The notes: generated by a model from the sequence alone, not told the origin. A stretch of DNA of 64,000 bases from Ashinkailepas kermadecensis (GCA_034440615.1 JAOTOM010005155.1:894001-958000); one strand, 5' to 3'; shown: positions 31,465 to 45,128, counted from the first letter of the stretch. Translations and numbers: made by a program.

Positions 31465-34004
31465 GCACGCACAATCACACGAGTCATGTGATCCACCATC
31501 CACACGTGTGTCATACGGGACCAATTTCACTGGAGTACGTCATTTTCGCCATTCTGATGAAATCAGAGTAATTTTTCCCTGTGGAGTGAGCCCAGCGTTT
31601 GCTCCATCTGGTTGGCTGAGTTCCCTTGTTATGCTGTGCACCTGCGACGCGTGCAGGGCACGATCAGACTCCAAATGACATCTGCTGAATGCGAGGCTGC
31701 GGCGAGATATATAGCTCAGCCCCTCCGGTTTTGTTCGCTGTCCTCCACCCCATCTCAATCGCGTAGCATTCGTGTAAAAACGAGTCATCGGTTAAACTTG
31801 CGACACAAAAAATTGATCTGATTAAAGTAGCTCGCGCGCGCGCGCCATTCGCGGGTGAGATAAGGCACACCTCTCGAGGCTTGCGAGTCACTCATACTCG
31901 GCTCAGAGTCGCAGTCACGTCTGCGACAGAGCTGCGACAAAGCGGCGCTCTGCGACACAAAGAGCCGGCCTGTCGGCGGCGGCGCGAGGGCGAAGATAAG
32001 CCGTTCCGGAGCCGATGCGATACACCGTGGTGTCAAGGCGCCCCGGCCAGACCCCGGCCGACCGAATGGCCAGACACGAAACACTTCCCCTGGGAATTGA
32101 TCGACGCGATGAATACCCGCAGTCAGACGTAGTCCCTAAGCTGAGCTTAAACGGTTCAAATGACGACTTCCATGACCACTTGCTCGGCAGGGGAGTGTTG
32201 AAAGGCGACGCGACATTCCCCATCTACGCAGCCATAAAGTGGCGACGATCGTGTGATACAAGCGCAAGAAAAGCCGGCAATCACTTGCGAATAGGGCTCG
32301 GGCAGGCTGGACGCCGTGGGATCCGCAGCCTCGCGGACCCAGGCCTACGCCAGCTCCGAATTGCGTGCCGCCTTCCCGGCTGCCCACTGCGACTCCAAAC
32401 AGGCCCCATTAACCATTCAGCCTCCACGGCCGGCTCGGCAAACAACAGCACCTGGCAGAGCGCCTCCAAAACAGACGGCCCGGGGTCGGCTGGGGTCACG
32501 GTGTGGTCGTGAATAGGTCGGCGGGCGGACACTTGGCCGTTATCGAGGCCATAAACCGCCCAGATAAATGCCGGGGTCTCCTGGCCGGCCAGATAGCATA
32601 GATGGAACGATATCTGCCGGTAGAAAGCGGTGAGATACAGGTTCTGACTAAGACCACTCGCCATGGTCGGCGCGACGATTATCTGGCTGATGTCGACTGG
32701 CCAATCGTGCAGCTGAGCAACACGAAAAGCGATAAACGCCAAACAGTCAGGATGCATGGGAACAAAGAAAAAGCTATTTCGCCTGCAAAGGTGCCCAAGT
32801 AGTTTTCATGTCAACTGGTTGTTGGTAGGAATGTTCCAACGGTAAGCCCACGCGTTTCTGCTGGGCTAAACATTCAACACGGTGGTTCCTCGAACTTGTT
32901 TTTCTTAGCGTTTCGTGATTATTCTTGTGATAAGGCAGGGCTCTCCTGTTAGATATTCACATGGCACTTTGCGAATACTCCATGGTAACGAAGGAGTTCG
33001 AACCGGCCCTGCCCAGTCTAAATTGTGTTATTACAATAGCTTCCTGCTTGACACGAATATGACCTGATTTTGTAAAGTTATGCTGCGTTGATTGAAGTAA
33101 TCATCACTGCCATGCCAAGAGATACATGCTGTCATATGATATTTCGCGCAACACTCCCGATCACATAAGGCTGGAACGGTGTCCAATACATACAAGTGGC
33201 GGCGCACAATATTGAAAACAATAACATGTGAGAAAGCATGCAATATAACTGTTGGATATTGTTCATCCAGAGATGTCCAATATTCATCATGAAAACAAGG
33301 GAAAACATGGGCAAACCTAATGGGCGATAGCAAATAAGCATACAGAGAAATTGACTTAAACCTTTTAGCACATTCACATGAATGCCACATGTATCCAATG
33401 CAAAGCAAATTAAGGTCAGGTACGAGCACAAATCTATAACGTCATTCGCGATGCAACCTCCGTGCCATCTTCGTGAAGCGGATACGTGTTTTTAATTGTT
33501 GTCCCTTGGAAGTAGGACGTGGATTTGTTCAGTGTGTGACAGTGTGGCCTGTTCAAATTGGTCCCTTTACAGATAGCATCGGCGACAGTGTCGACGGGAG
33601 GCGCACTGATGTCTCAAGCAGAAAATGTCCTCATGTTCACAAATATTGTCGCCGAGCATTGGTGGAGTTCTCACTTACAGTTAAGCACTTCCAAATTCAA
33701 CCGCTGAATGCCAGTGGCAAAAATAAGAACAACGAATGCGCCGCTATCTGATCTGAACTGCAATCATAGCACTGCAATCGACCAAAAAGGTTTTGGTCGC
33801 TCGAAACTGCATTGCCCAAATGTCCCCTCAAAAGGCAACCTCCGAGAGACTATATAATGAGGTCGCAGTGGAGCTGCAGTTGAGCTGTTCTGCGACCTGC
33901 CATTTGACACCGCTGACTCAGTACAGCACCAGGACGGGTCACCTGATGCCGTGCTCGGCTACTGTAGCCAGGTCACGCAAAGCTCTCAAGGGCTGGTCTC
34001 CTCT
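31430..34004. other. No gene recognised; GC-rich parts at about 31850-32150 and 32280-32720
   Basis: After a short (CA)n tract the sequence is unique. A (CG)n run lies at 31832-31843. The interval 32520-32730 is rich in GATA-type motifs on both strands. Open frames are short and overlapping, with no known domain. Confidence 0.4.
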
Positions 34005-34385
34005 CCAGAGGTGGAGGGGACAGCTCTGTCGGCCGGCCCCGACTGACAGTTTCCTCGGCTGTCTCCGGCTGACAGAGCTTCCCCGGCTGTCTCCGGTTGA
34101 CAGAGCTTCCCCGGCTGTCTCCGGCTGACAGAGCTTCCCCGGCTGTCTCCGGTTGACAGAGCTTCCCCGGCTGTCTCCGGCTGACAGAGCTTCCCCGGCT
34201 GTCTCCGGCTGACAGAGCTTCCCGGCTGTCTCCTGCTGACGAGCTTCCTCGGCTGCCTCCGGCTGACAGCTTCCTCGGCTGCCTCCGGCTGACAGCTTCC
34301 CCGGCTTTCTCCAGCTGACAGTTACCCCGGCTGTCTCCGGCTGACAGCTACCCCGGCTGTCTCCGGCTGACAGCTCTGTCAGCCG
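34005..34385. repeat. 28-bp minisatellite (CTCCGGCTGACAGAGCTTCC...)
   Basis: About 13 units of CTCCGGCTGACAGAGCTTCC plus CCGGCTGT, shortening to about 25 bp toward the right by loss of GAG. The long - strand frame here is a repeat by-product. Confidence 0.92.
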
Positions 34386-37200
34386 CCCCCGAGTAAAGCT
34401 TGGACACGCCGGCGAGCCGGCCAGCCGTGGCTCCGGCGGCAAAACACGTGACCCCGGTGTCGGAGATGCAAATGGACGCAGACGGTTCCAGATGACCATG
34501 GCTAAGCAGACTCTGGGCATGATGAAGTTAAATTTGACCGATTAGTTCCCTTTTCAAAGGTCAGGTAAGCAATCGACACATAAATTACTAATGGAGAATA
34601 AGATGCAATTGATTAAACCAAGGTAGTCCATTCTGATTCAGCATTCATCCTTACTTTACCTACGGTATGATGGAGCGCGTACAATAGTGCAATGGATAAA
34701 GCATCAAAGGTTTCTTTGGGCGCACAAATAGCCCCAACATCGCCGTCAAAATACCTGCGGCCATTACTAGTACCAACATTTTAGCATAGGAAACCAATGG
34801 CAAACAATGCATCACTTGGCAAGTCTTTCAATTGTTTCTTACTAGATGCAGGAAGCAATTACTATTTACTATCACTATTTTTAATTTGATTACTGTTGTT
34901 TGCGGCCATTTGGCAACGCATAATTTATCCTGCTTTCTGGTACAAGCTAGTAGAAATATGATTACGTCACCGGGATTGTTTCTAGAAAATCCGCCAGCTA
35001 TCGCTGTGCTTTTTAGCTATGCTACCCAGAGATCAATTCCCCTACGCGGACGATCCTTAATCCTTTTAGTTCTGGCAGATTGCTTAAAGACAATTGGGGG
35101 AAAGCATCTGCCAGCTGGTTCCGGGAAGCCAAATGCCATTGCCTGTGCGGACGCCGAGTGATAGGAGTTTGCTCTGACTGGCAATATTTAGCGTGGTATT
35201 ATCCGGATCACTTGCAGCAGGCTGGGGGAACAAGTCCTAGATGTCCTGACAAGGCCTTGACTGTTCGCGATGCAGCAAGTATACTTGCTGCGGTGTTTAT
35301 TACTGAGCATGTTGTTGCGTAGTATGTGAGCATTCTGCCGATGTCCTTAACCACAGCCCGTTTCCACTCTTAGAGTTGGTTGAGCCAAAACGTCAACATT
35401 TAAATGTTCTTTTTGCAGAAATGCAAACATGTAAGACATACCACTCGAAAGAGCCATTCGCTTCCCGATGCCTCCAGTACGCACTTTAGAACAACAGCTC
35501 GTTTCTCGTCCGGTGCTGAGGAGACGTGCGAAGCGTGCTCTGGGTGGACGAAATTAATTCTGAAATTTTACGCTACATTTCCGTTTCGCGCATCAGCGCG
35601 AAAGATTGGGAGGGGAGCGAAGCCAGCAGATGGTGCTACTCGGCGAAATTGATTGGATATATTATATGTCACTAATAAAGTTGATGGCTCGTCGCACCGA
35701 ATGTCAGCAACGGTGACATGAAAGGTTATGAAATTAAACTGTGCTTTTGATAATCCGACAACATGGGGAGATACCTCTGTTGGCGCAAGTCCTTGAATCA
35801 AAGCGGATGGGAGATAGCTTTGACGCACAGCAAGGACATCTAGTGGTGCGCCCAACAGGCAAACGTAGCTACTTTAAGTGCCTGTTACTGCTAGTTTTAA
35901 GGGTTTGGGCTAGACCAACATATGCCTGTGTTTTAATGTGAATATCGCTGCTCTTCTGGAGTTCGTGATCCAAGCAATTGTGTTTTCCAACAGCCTGTTT
36001 GCACCGGTGATGTTTCAGTTCTCTGCATTTCTTCTTGAAATGTCCACGATAAAAATCGCATTTGCCCTACGGCGTAATTATGCACAAACACAATGTGTCT
36101 ACAATGGCATGCGTCGGAGGAATGGAATTTGCCTTTATCGCATTTTCTCAGATAGCTGGCCACAAAAACCAGCACGAAGCACCAATTGTTTGCTGTGTGC
36201 GTAAATACGAATCCGCGATGGCGGAAGCATACAAATCGGTTGGTAATTCAAGATATATTGGTTTAAAAAGTTGGCTATGACTATTCTACTCAATCGACAT
36301 GGAATTATTCGTTGTACTGTCGTCCTTAAATGCATGGTCACACCAACAACACGGGCAAAAGCTCAGAGGGATGATGTTTGTGATGTCAGGACTATCGCAG
36401 TTGAAGTAACTTCCGAAACAAGCAGGGTCGAGTCAGCTCAAGCCGGCATAAATAGTCGATTCTGTTATGTCGACCCCAATGGACCTCGGATAATCGTTGA
36501 CTTTTTACTTTTGGTGATTTTCTACCGATGTATGCCTACTCATAAATCAAGTTGTCTTTCACTAACTGTTTTCATTTCCCAGACATTGGGAATATGTGAG
36601 TTAGTAAATTGAGTCCCTCCGCCGCGTGCGCTTATTTGAGGACAGCGGTAAGACACGTGGCATTTGCATGCACTTCATATGATATACAAAACATGTAATG
36701 TGCCACGTAAATACATGCGACATTTGATATTTCCCGCTGTGTGCCACTTCCGCTTTATTGAATTAATGTATAAGCAAATATTACCAAATACAACCTTAGG
36801 ACATTTCTGATTCTCGACCTGTGTGCAAGGCTCAGCTTGAGGAATAGTCCTGTCTATTTAAATGGGCTTGTGCATCTGCCCCACGTAAAGTTACACAAGA
36901 AATGCCTACTTCGCATGCCAACACAGATACATCCCCGAGTTACACCAAAATTTCAGCTGCAAGTATCTCCGTAGAAAACCGCTCCTATTTTTATTCCATA
37001 CAAGGATACCATCCTATCGAGTTTTCGGCGTCAACACTGTCAATGGCAGAACTACAACGTGGCGTCACTCTTCAAAAGGTAACCAATGAACACGAACCCG
37101 CCGTAAACTTCCAAATAACCGTGGGAACTGTTTATAACCAACCACCCTCCGTTCGCGGCACCGTCCTCAGACGCGCAAATAAGCAGCAACTCAGCGCTCC
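34386..37200. other. No gene recognised
   Basis: AT-richer unique sequence. A 107-codon frame at 36902-37225 (+) has ordinary amino-acid composition but matches nothing I know and lies next to a GC-rich island. I do not call it a gene. Confidence 0.4.
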
Positions 37201-37640
37201 GGGAAGCTCCTCCGTAAACCAGTGATTGAAAATCGTCTCAGGTTTAAGCGCCGGGCGGCATCAGCCGCGACGTGGCCGTAATGAGAATTGCCGCAGGCGC
37301 GGCGGCACTCGCGGCGCGGCCCAGACCGTCGGCGGCGTATTGATTCGCGGCGGCGGGAGGCAGCGCGTGGGAACAGGTGTGCGGCCCTCCCTTTTCCTCT
37401 CCACGTCGGCTCCGACGATGGCCGGGGCGGGCAGTGGCGGCGGCGACGGCGGCAGAGAGGGGTTGGTCGGCCATCTCTCGATAACGTCGGCGGCCACTTG
37501 ATGGCTCGTCGGCATCGCAGGGCTCGATGGTCGCGCCGACGCTGGAACAGGGGTCGGCGTGAAGGGGCCGCCCCGCCGCCGCCGGCAGCAAATGTGTGGC
37601 CGGAAATACCGCGCCGACGATGGGTTCCGGTACTGTATCC
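37201..37640. other. GC-rich island
   Basis: CpG-rich sequence open in several frames on both strands. Translations are Arg/Pro/Gly/Ala-rich and unlike any family I know. It could be regulatory. Confidence 0.35.
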
Positions 37641-37929
37641 GGACCCGTGTCCGGGAACTGCGTCCAGGGGACCGTACCCGGCCCAGTGCCCGCAGAACTG
37701 GATCCAGGGGACTGGATCCAGGGAGCCGGATTCAGAGGACCAGATCCAGGGGACTGGATCTAGGGGATCGTGATCGGCCTGGTGTCCGTGGACTGGGAAA
37801 AGGGTCAAGCTCGGAACCCATGGGATCGTGTCCGGTCGATGTCCTGTCGGTGTCAGTGGACCGAGTCCCGGGGGTTGGAGTTCAGGGAATCATACCCGGT
37901 CCGAGACCGAGTTTAAGTATCAGATCTGT

Positions 37930-39095
37930 CTTGGGATTCGTGCATGGCGACCGTGTCCGTGGACTGGTGGCGGGACCGTGTCTGGAGCCATGTCCGTGGA
38001 CTGGTGCCGTGGCCGTGTCCGTGGACTGGTGCCGGGACCGTGTCTGGAGCCGTGTCCGTGGACTGGTGCCGGGACCGTGTCTGGAGCCGTGTCCGTGGAC
38101 TGGTGCCGGGACCGTGTCCGTGGACTGATGCCGGGACCGTGTCTGGAGCCATGTCCGTGGACTGGTGCCGGGACCGTGTCTGGAGCCATGTCCGTGGACT
38201 GGTGCCGGGACCGTGTCTGGAGCCATGTCCGTGGACTGGTGCCGTGGCCGTGTCCGTGGACTGGTGCCGGGACCGTGTCTGGAGCCATGTCCGTGGACTG
38301 GTGCCGTGGCCGTGTCCGTGGACTGGTGCCGGGACTGTGTCTGGAGCCGTGTCCGTGGACTGATGCCGGGACCGTGTCTGGAGCCATGTCCGTGGACTGG
38401 TGCCGTGGCCGTGTCCGTGGACTGGTGCCGGGACCGTGTCTGGAGCCATGTTCGTGGACTGGTGCCGTGGCCGTGTCCGTGGACTGGTGCCGGGACTGTG
38501 TCTGGAGCCGTGTCCGTGGACTGGTGCCGGGACCGTGTCTGGAGCCATGTCCGTGGACTGGTGCCGTGGCCGTGTCCGTGGACTGGTGCCGGGACCGTGT
38601 CTGGAGCCATGTCCGTGGACTGGTGCCGGGACCGTGTCTGGAGCCATGTCCGTGGACTGGTGCCGGGACCGTGTCTGGAGCCGTGTCCGTGGACTGGTGC
38701 CGGGACCGTGTCTGGAGCCATGTCCGTGGACTGGTGCCGGGACCGTGTCTGGAGCCGTGTCCGTGGACTGGTGCCGGGACCGTGTCTGGAGCCATGTCCG
38801 TGGACTGGTGCCGGGACCGTGTCTGGAGCCGTGTCTGTGGACTGGTGCCGGGGCCGTGTCTGGAGCCATGTCCGTGGACTGGTGCCGGGACTGTATCTGG
38901 AGCCGTGTCCGTGGACTGGTGCCGGGACCGTGTCTGGAGCCATGTCCGTGGACTGGTGCCGTGGCCGTGTCCGTGGACTGGTGCCGGGACTGTATCTGGA
39001 GCCGTGTCCGTGGGCTGGTGCCGGGACCGTGTCTGGAGCCGTGTCCGTGGACTGGTGCCGGGACCGTGTCTGGAGCCGTGTCCGTGGACTGGTGC
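37930..39095. repeat. Minisatellite of 39-bp and 24-bp units (GTGTCCGTGGACTGGTGCCG)
   Basis: About 30-35 units combine GTGTCCGTGGACTGGTGCCG with either GGACCGTGTCTGGAGCCAT (39-bp form) or TGGCC (shorter form). Both periods are multiples of three, so frames on both strands stay open for 400 codons. A related, more degenerate GATCCAGGGGACTG repeat precedes it at about 37690-37770. Confidence 0.94.
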
Positions 39096-40173
39096 CGATA
39101 CGGCGTCGCGAGACCAGCACCCATGTTGCTTTGAGAGATGATCACTGGGGACTATATGTGGTAAATTAAAGAAAAGCGAAAGAGCGTTCGGAAAGCTCGT
39201 TCAAGATCAATGGGCTTCTTTACGTATTTTGTGATTTCTACTGGGCTCCCGATTTAGTTTCGTGTTTGCAAACTCATAGTAGAATATCATAACTGAACAA
39301 GAATTAATGCGACGATAAATAAGCTAAATATGATTAGCTTCCTGTCAATGTGAGCATCAAGTCAACAGAGTATGCAACGGCTGACGCTAAAGGTACATGT
39401 CAGAATCAAATTCACACTGTTCCAATTATCCTGTGAATTCTGATTGAGAGATATTTACATCAGCTTACCATACTGAAGAACACCTGGGTAGCCACAACTC
39501 CTATTTACACAGTATATGAAACATACCCGAAATTAAAATCTTGCTTCTTGGCATTGCAATGTCTTGAATAAATAAGTGGTGTCAATTGACATGATGGATC
39601 TGACCAACAGAAGAATATGCAAAATTAAGCGGTATGTTGATAGCCTATTTGCAAAGGAAGGTACCTCGACCACACAATAATCGAAACTTCAGCACCGGTA
39701 GCCCACCGAATTTGTGAAGGCCTCGTGGTATTCCTAAAGTGTTCCTAATGACGAGCTTGCCGGAGTTTCGGAGCTGGTTGAAATGATATAGCAAACCAAT
39801 AAGAATGCAGAACCAATGTTGCATTATTCATGCCCCCTTACAAGACACCTGCTACCATGACGTTGACATTTCATAGCGCTGTCTACTTAACATTTACTAC
39901 GCCACATCTGCCGCAAATGAGCAATGGCCGCCAGTAGTTCACTGCTCTGGAGCGAGGTTCAGTTGTGGTGCAGTGGCAAAACACCACCATTACAAAACGT
40001 CACCATTCTTCACCAAAGCCTGCGTGAACAAGAACGAAGGAAATCAAATTGAAGCGATAATTTATAACGCATGGAATATACGACAGACTGTGGAACTGAA
40101 ATTGATTCAACTCTACAGACAACTTAAAAACCTTATATTAACCTTAATAAGACCGAGCGATTAACAGCAGGCT
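39096..40173. other. No gene recognised
   Basis: AT-rich unique sequence; no open frame of note beyond 63 codons. Confidence 0.5.
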
Positions 40174-41178
40174 ATTAACACGCGCCCTGGAGGGCCTCTG
40201 AAAATTACGCGCACTGGAGGGGGGTGGCAGTCGGATTCCGCTCCCCCCCCCTAAGATATCGGTCCTATTTAAGCTGGAGTAACAAAATTTTCAGGGTGGA
40301 TGAGTACGATAGTGAACTCTATTATATGCAAATTGTATGACCTTAGGTCATTATCTTCAAGGTTAAATGAGGTCACATATGTCGAAATTTTCTTGTTTTG
40401 CGTGGCTTGGCTTGCCATTGTTATGGATCGCTGTAATTGTGTTTAAATGCTCCAAAATGGGCATCAATGATGTTTTGGACATTACTAATGATGAAATACA
40501 GATGCTAGACCCGGAATTTGACCTCAGGTCACCTATATAGCAGAACTTTATCAGGTCAGTTACCTGTTCCAGTTACCGGAACCGGGTCGCCTGCCCGACT
40601 GTTCCGTCGGGCGGCTCGGCGCAATCGGCTTCGCGAAGAAAGGAGTGAAGTACATGAATAAAGTATAGAAACGCTTAGGTACACAATGACAAACAGGTTT
40701 CAGGATGTAGTTTTCAGGATGTGCAGGGAGTAACATGCAAAGTGATATCAATCGCATGACAGTCATTTGCATTTATGACAACATTCCAGTTGACCAAGTT
40801 TGGTTCCATTAACCTGTCATGAACTTGACCTGACTTGACCTCGGTGACCTAACATGACCTTGAAACTATATATCATAACAATATACATCAAACAAGTCGC
40901 TAGTGTTGCCAAGAACACTTCCCTTTTGCCAATATACGGGAAGCGCATCAGCGCCGATTTTTGTGGTCTGGCGCTACGAAATGTTTTAACTTCAACGGCC
41001 TGTAACTCGAGAAAATTTTCGACCGATATCCGTTTTTCTTGCTTTAAACGACGCGCCGGACATTTCTAAGCAGGTATGCGAAAATGGCGTATATCGACCG
41101 CTAAAATCTGGAGTTATGTACGAAAAACCGTAGGGGTGGACGGATTTCGCCCCCTTCCCCTCCAGTGCGCGTGTTAAT
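40174..41178. mobile_element. Non-autonomous element of about 1.0 kb with inverted ends
   Basis: The left end ATTAACACGCGCCCTGGAG and the reverse complement of the right end, ATTAACACGCGCACTGGAG, agree at 18 of 19 bases. Just inside each end is a G/C-run segment with a GCGCACTGGAGGGG copy. The interior has several TGACCT and AGGTCA motifs and no transposase frame. A target-site duplication is not evident. Confidence 0.7.
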
Positions 41179-41820
41179 CAACACCACCGCTTTCTCACCA
41201 ATAGTGCACCATGTGTCGGGCGCTTCACATTTTGTCACCAGTACCCCATATGCCAGGCGCTTCACGCTTTCTCACGAGTAGTGCCCCATATGCCAGGCGC
41301 TTCACGTTGTGTTGCGTTTAGCCCAGTGGGAAACAGTACAGCAGATGTGAATAAAGAATGAGTGGAGCATTGGCAGGATAAGTAAAAGTTGGGCATGCTT
41401 TAATGACATGATGGAAATCAGCTGTTCGTCTTGAAGATTACATATCTTCTAGGTAAGAGAATATTACGTGTTTAATAGCTGAAGATTAATCATAATCAGA
41501 AGGCATTGTAGCTGCTTTCCCACCAGTAGTGCTAGCTACACCCGGTTGATTACGTTTTTTTGTAGTGGCAAACAAAGCGACACATGTTGATGAAGGATAC
41601 GGGAGTATCCACAAAATAGTGCCGATTAGGTACATTTTAGGTGATAAGATAGAGATATGCTGCTCACATTTCCTCCGGCCAAGAAAAAAGAACAGGAGGT
41701 GCCATGGTGAAAATCGTACCATGCTAAAAATATATCATCATGGTTGGTGAAAATCGTTCCATCATGGTGAAAATCGCACCATCCCACGAATAACAGTTAC
41801 CAGGCCACGAAGGACGTGAT
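41179..41820. other. Unique sequence with small repeats
   Basis: A block around GCCCCATATGCCAGGCGCTTCAC is present in three diverged copies at 41205-41310. A CATGGTGAAAATCGTACCAT block is repeated three times at 41702-41785. No gene is recognised. Confidence 0.55.
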
Positions 41821-42269
41821 GCCACTTGCACGCCACGTGACGTCACCGGCCGCTCGTCCACAGTTCATGACGCCGTCCATACTAATGGCCAACACGTGCG
41901 CGTTCCACGCCGGCGACCCCATCCCCGGGCAATTCATCAATTAGACCGCCCCGGCCAGTCGTCGATGCCCCGGTCGAGTATTGGCCGCGCTGTTGTGGGA
42001 CCATTTGAGGCCCGGCCTCACGCGCCCGGCTCGGCAGCTGCTTTGTTCGCCGGCCGGCCGGGCCTGCCGAGCCGTTTGATGAAACCCCGCGCCGCTTTAA
42101 TATGAACCGCCCGGGGCGCGCCGTGCCCCCGCGCGACGTTTGCCGCAATGGCGGCGCACGCGACGCGTCGGCGGCGACGTGTCCGTCGAGAACGATGCGA
42201 CGGCGTGAAATCGATGTCGAGGGGGCCGAATAATGAAACTCTCCCGCCGGCGCATCGTTTATCGTGGCG

Positions 42270-42327
<58 letters not shown>

Positions 42328-42408
42328 CGATGGCGGCGGCGGCGGCGGCGGTGGCGGCGGTGGCGGCGGTGGCGGTGGCGGTGGCGGCGGTGGCGGTGGC
42401 GGCGGTGG

Positions 42409-42440
<32 letters not shown>

Positions 42441-42496
42441 GCGGTGGCGGCGGTGGCGGTGGCGGTGGCGGTGGCGGTGGCGGTGGCGGTGGCGGC

Positions 42497-42528
<32 letters not shown>

Positions 42529-42780
42529 CGGTGGCGGTGGTGGTGGCGGTGGCGGCGGCGGCGGCGGTGGCAGGCCATCTCGCCTCCGGCCGTCCGATGC
42601 GTTTGCCCGCAGCCGGCCTACGAGGCCCGTCGGACGCGTCTGTGGGCCGGCCGCCCGCACCCCGCGCGACAAAGTAATACGCAGTGATCGATGGGCGCAC
42701 ATAACAACACAGCGCCGCTCGCACCACCTGATGCTTGGGAATCCGCGCTCCACGATTTATGGTGGCTGCGCGCAGTAATC
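41821..42780. other. GC-rich island around a (GGC/GGT)n tract
   Basis: CpG-rich DNA on both sides of the trinucleotide tract at 42262-42570. Long frames on both strands give poly-Gly, poly-Ala, poly-Arg or poly-Pro, all from the repeat. I see no evidence for an exon. Confidence 0.45.
42262..42570. repeat. (GGC/GGT)n trinucleotide tract
   Basis: About 300 bp of GGC units with scattered GGT and one GAT. The G-rich strand has many runs of two Gs. Confidence 0.97.
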
Positions 42781-43783
42781 GCACGGTGAGTGCGATATGA
42801 GTCAGCGCCCATATTGCCGTGGTCTGGTCGAGTCTGGGTAATGGTGCAGTGTCCGCCGCCCCGGCCGCTAACTGATCGTGTTTTTATTCATGACGACGCA
42901 GGGGCGGCGCACACTAGATCATCGTTGCAGCCAATGCGAGCTGCGCACAGAAGAGGTGGATCGAAAAGACGCGCCCGAACACATCACAGACGGACATAGG
43001 TTGAAAAGAACAACGTTGGGGAGGTGGCGGTGCTGAAGCGAACTGCGGGTGGCACGTCCTATTCCTAGAATTTTGCACACAATACAAGACCATAATTAAT
43101 ATAACATACGAGTGGCCTGTCATTAAGTGTTGATGTACAATTTGAGGAATGTGGTATAGATGAATGCGAGGAGCAGCGGATGCGCGGGTTGGGGTTTACA
43201 ACAGTGCGGGGGACATGTTTAAGACCGCATCAAGTGCATCCATGTCACGCCCTCCCGCCAAATAGTGGTACCGCCGGAAGTTGCCATATTTCCCGCCTGC
43301 ATGCCATGGCAGTCCCAGAGCTGCGATGAAACATTTCGCATTCCGGCTGGAGTGTAGGTTTACAGGCGGACACGTGGTGTTTCGACGATGTGCGTGCCAC
43401 GTGCAGCGGCATCAGCTGGGAAGAAGAGGCTTATGGGCATTTCGTCCACGACGCGCAACGTCCGGAAAGAAGAGCGCATAGGTTCGCTGCACTTCCCTGT
43501 GAAACCAACGGCTAGACTCAATTGATCATTGACGACAATGCGTGACAGGACGAAGTAAGCTAACCTACGTGCCCGAAGCGTGCACCACCCATGCATCAAG
43601 CTTCCGAAAAACGTTCAAGTGTTCTGAACTTGCACAATGGGACGTCGAGTTTACGGTCATTTGATCTGAATAGGCCTACGTGATTTATGTTTCTGTTAAT
43701 CTGATTATACATTGAAACATTATCAGGTGCAATGAGCAGTGTGTGCCAGCATTGACCGTATCCAACAGTCCATGCTGTCACAT
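42781..43783. other. No gene recognised
   Basis: Mixed sequence with short open frames only. Confidence 0.45.
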
Positions 43784-44172
43784 GTTGCCACATACTGTCA
43801 CATACTGCCACACATACTGCCACACATACTGCCACACATACTGCCACATACTGCCACATACTGCCACATACTGCCACATACTGCCACATACTGCCACACA
43901 TACTGCCACATACTGCCACATACTGCCACATACTGCCACATACTGCCACATACTGCCACATACTGCCACATACTGCTACATACTGTCACATACTGCAACA
44001 TACTGCCACATACTGCAACATACTGTTACATACTGCCACACACTGCCACACACTGCTACATACTGCCACATACTGCAAGTTACTGCCACATACTGCAACA
44101 TACTGCCACACATACTGCCTCATACTGCCACATACTGCCATATACTGCAACATACTGCCACATACTGCCACA
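43784..44172. repeat. 10-bp minisatellite (CCACATACTG)
   Basis: About 38 units of CCACATACTG, with occasional CACACATACTG (12-bp) and CAACATACTG variants. Frames on both strands remain open because the three-unit period of 30 bp lacks stops. Confidence 0.95.
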
Positions 44173-44868
44173 TGGCGCCAGTGGAAGTACCTGTCGACTT
44201 GGGTCGGCGAAGACATGCCATCCTGATTTCACCGTTCACGAATCAATTGTCGCCAGATGATGACAAACAGCCATTGGCGAATCTGGGACGCATCGAACTG
44301 TGCCCTCAGTGACCTGTCGTAACTATATTTCGGGGGGGCTCCAATCGACCGCGAGAAACATGGGGGAGCACATAGTGCCCCCCTCTCCTTGAGATCTCGC
44401 AAGCTACATAGCCGACTGATCTCTTGCGATAGAGCGCAATTTATTTCTCGTGACGCGATCTACATCTCTTTTTATGAAATAAAGTTTTGAAATGGCTATC
44501 AGAGGCAGATACAGAAACCAAGCAGGAAGAAAATCGGTAAGTTGTTCAAGCCTGACTGTTTATGCTATCTCGCAACCGATTTTGTCACCCCGCGGTCATC
44601 CTAGAGCCAATGAAAGAGATATTTCACCTCAGTGTGAACACATTAACTAAAAATTAAAAAAGCAGCATTTCCAGTGGCAATGGGTCAATGACTCAAATGG
44701 GTCAAGTCGAGCTATGTATCACCGTGCCACATCAAACATTGGCTATTTCGATCCAGCAAGTGAGGTAAATTGCCGATAATTCGTGATTTCAGCGAAAAAA
44801 ATCGGCCGGGCATGTGCTATACTGCTTAGTGATGCGACGGCTGCCCGCGTCCGCTCTGGATCAACCTC
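44173..44868. other. No gene recognised; G/C-run block at 44325-44400
   Basis: A block with CGGGGGGGCTCC and GTGCCCCCCTC resembles the interior of invertebrate DNA transposons, but no ends are visible. Confidence 0.35.
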
Positions 44869-45128
44869 CGGCTCTCTCTGTCTCTCTGTCTCTCTCTGTC
44901 TCTGTCTCTCTCTGTCTCTCTCTGTCTCTCTCTCTCTCTCTGTCTCTCTGTCTCTCTGTCTCTCTGTCTCTCTGTCTCTGTCTCTCTGTTCTGTCTCTCT
45001 GTCTCTCTGTCTCTCTGTCTCTCTGTCTCTCTCTCTCTCTGTCTCTCTGTCTCTCTGTCTCTCTGTCTCTCTCTGTCTCTGTCTCTCTGTCTCTCTTCTC
45101 TCTGTCTCTCTGTCTCTCTGTCTCTCTG

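Noticed and set aside
36902..37225. 107-codon frame
   Set aside because: Ordinary composition but no homologue I can name and no supporting gene structure.
37828..39169. Proteins of 410-437 codons on both strands
   Set aside because: By-product of 39-bp and 24-bp repeat periods; no start context, splice sites or homology.
42233..42778. Poly-Gly, poly-Ala, poly-Pro and poly-Arg proteins
   Set aside because: Six-frame readings of one (GGC/GGT)n tract.
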